Below, piece after piece: positions 63,987-64,000 of a DNA stretch of 64,000 bases. How positions within the stretch are numbered: position 1 is the first letter of the stretch; every line of letters begins with the position of its first letter. This DNA is from JACNJF01 sp050288105. GTDB taxonomy: Bacteria > Pseudomonadota > Gammaproteobacteria > GCA-001735895. The translations under genes were made by a program, and so were the position numbers. The notes under the pieces are model-generated. The model did not search any database, was not told where the DNA came from, and worked only from the letters and a program-made list of their open reading frames with translations. Location of the stretch: NCBI GenBank assembly GCA_050288105.1, contig JBNKDE010000003.1:264225-328224 (forward strand), in the 5' to 3' direction.

Positions 63987-64000
63987 ATGGTCAAGCCTCA
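63987..64000 (-). rRNA. 3' tip of 23S rRNA (partial)
   Basis: The last 14 nt of the window read TGAGGCTTGACCAT on the minus strand, matching the gammaproteobacterial 23S 3' end (TGAGGCTTAACCTT in E. coli). The rest lies outside. The 115-bp spacer to 5S holds a processing-like stem ACCCAA/TTGGGT. Confidence 0.6.

Overview
The window reads as chromosomal DNA of a gammaproteobacterium, probably a sulfur oxidiser. The housekeeping part has typical gammaproteobacterial neighbourhoods (trxA/rho/rhlB, cca, amgK-murU, feoABC, birA-coaX-SPOR protein-tRNA-Thr, an EF-G2-type fusA). A secreted Gly/Tyr/Arg-rich protein resembling sulfur globule proteins (60286-60924) points to sulfur metabolism. So does a periplasmic methanethiol oxidase of the SBP56 family (1550-2929) with a SCO/MauG-like maturation partner. 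Base composition looks close to balanced; no species is claimed.

Left part (1-34.5 kb). The SCO-MauG fusion and mtoX lie on the minus strand, divergent from a TetR regulator, and a perfect palindrome sits inside the mtoX promoter. A coupled azlC-azlD-hglS operon follows, then feoABC behind a Fur-type promoter, a TIGR02647 protein, an FMN reductase, fusA2, a hypoxanthine-DNA glycosylase, rho, trxA, rhlB, an NDUFA9-like protein, cca, murU-amgK, mazG, a second TetR, a putative metalloprotease, a DUF502 membrane protein, a PAS-GGDEF cyclase, a hemolysin III protein and a YbjQ-like protein. A very large lipoprotein cytochrome with 38 CXXCH motifs comes next, followed by a globin-coupled diguanylate cyclase and a divergent Lrp/methionine gamma-lyase pair. 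Methionine gamma-lyase releases methanethiol and MtoX oxidises it, so both ends of a methanethiol route are in this window.

Genomic island (34568-50661). A 48-bp direct repeat of the 3' end of tRNA-Thr(TGT) bounds about 16 kb. The tyrosine integrase is next to the intact tRNA. The cargo is mainly defence-like: an Mrr-type endonuclease with small partners, a complete type I restriction-modification locus (hsdM-hsdS-hsdR), and a PIN-domain protein with an XRE-ImmA/IrrE protein and an XRE regulator. A two-gene unit pairs a two-TM coiled-coil protein with a stand-alone FtsH-like (M41) zinc peptidase. The integrase-proximal part is a packed minus-strand operon of small, mostly unknown genes ending near an iteron-like repeat zone.

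Right part (50.6-64 kb). After the tRNA come a SPOR-domain protein, coaX, birA, an M61 peptidase with PDZ and a conserved hypothetical. A three-gene MotA/ExbB-ExbD-like membrane cluster of unknown role follows, then a periplasmic DUF255 thioredoxin-fold protein, a nitroreductase, the sulfur globule-like protein, glnS and an LpxL-type acyltransferase. The window ends in the 3' end of an rRNA operon on the minus strand (5S rRNA and the tip of 23S).

The best candidates for undescribed biology are the M41-like peptidase pair in the island, the MotA/ExbB-like cluster at 55.9-57.6 kb, the 38/39-haem lipoprotein, and the SCO-MauG fusion beside mtoX. All functional calls come from reading the sequence and recalling families; no searches were run.
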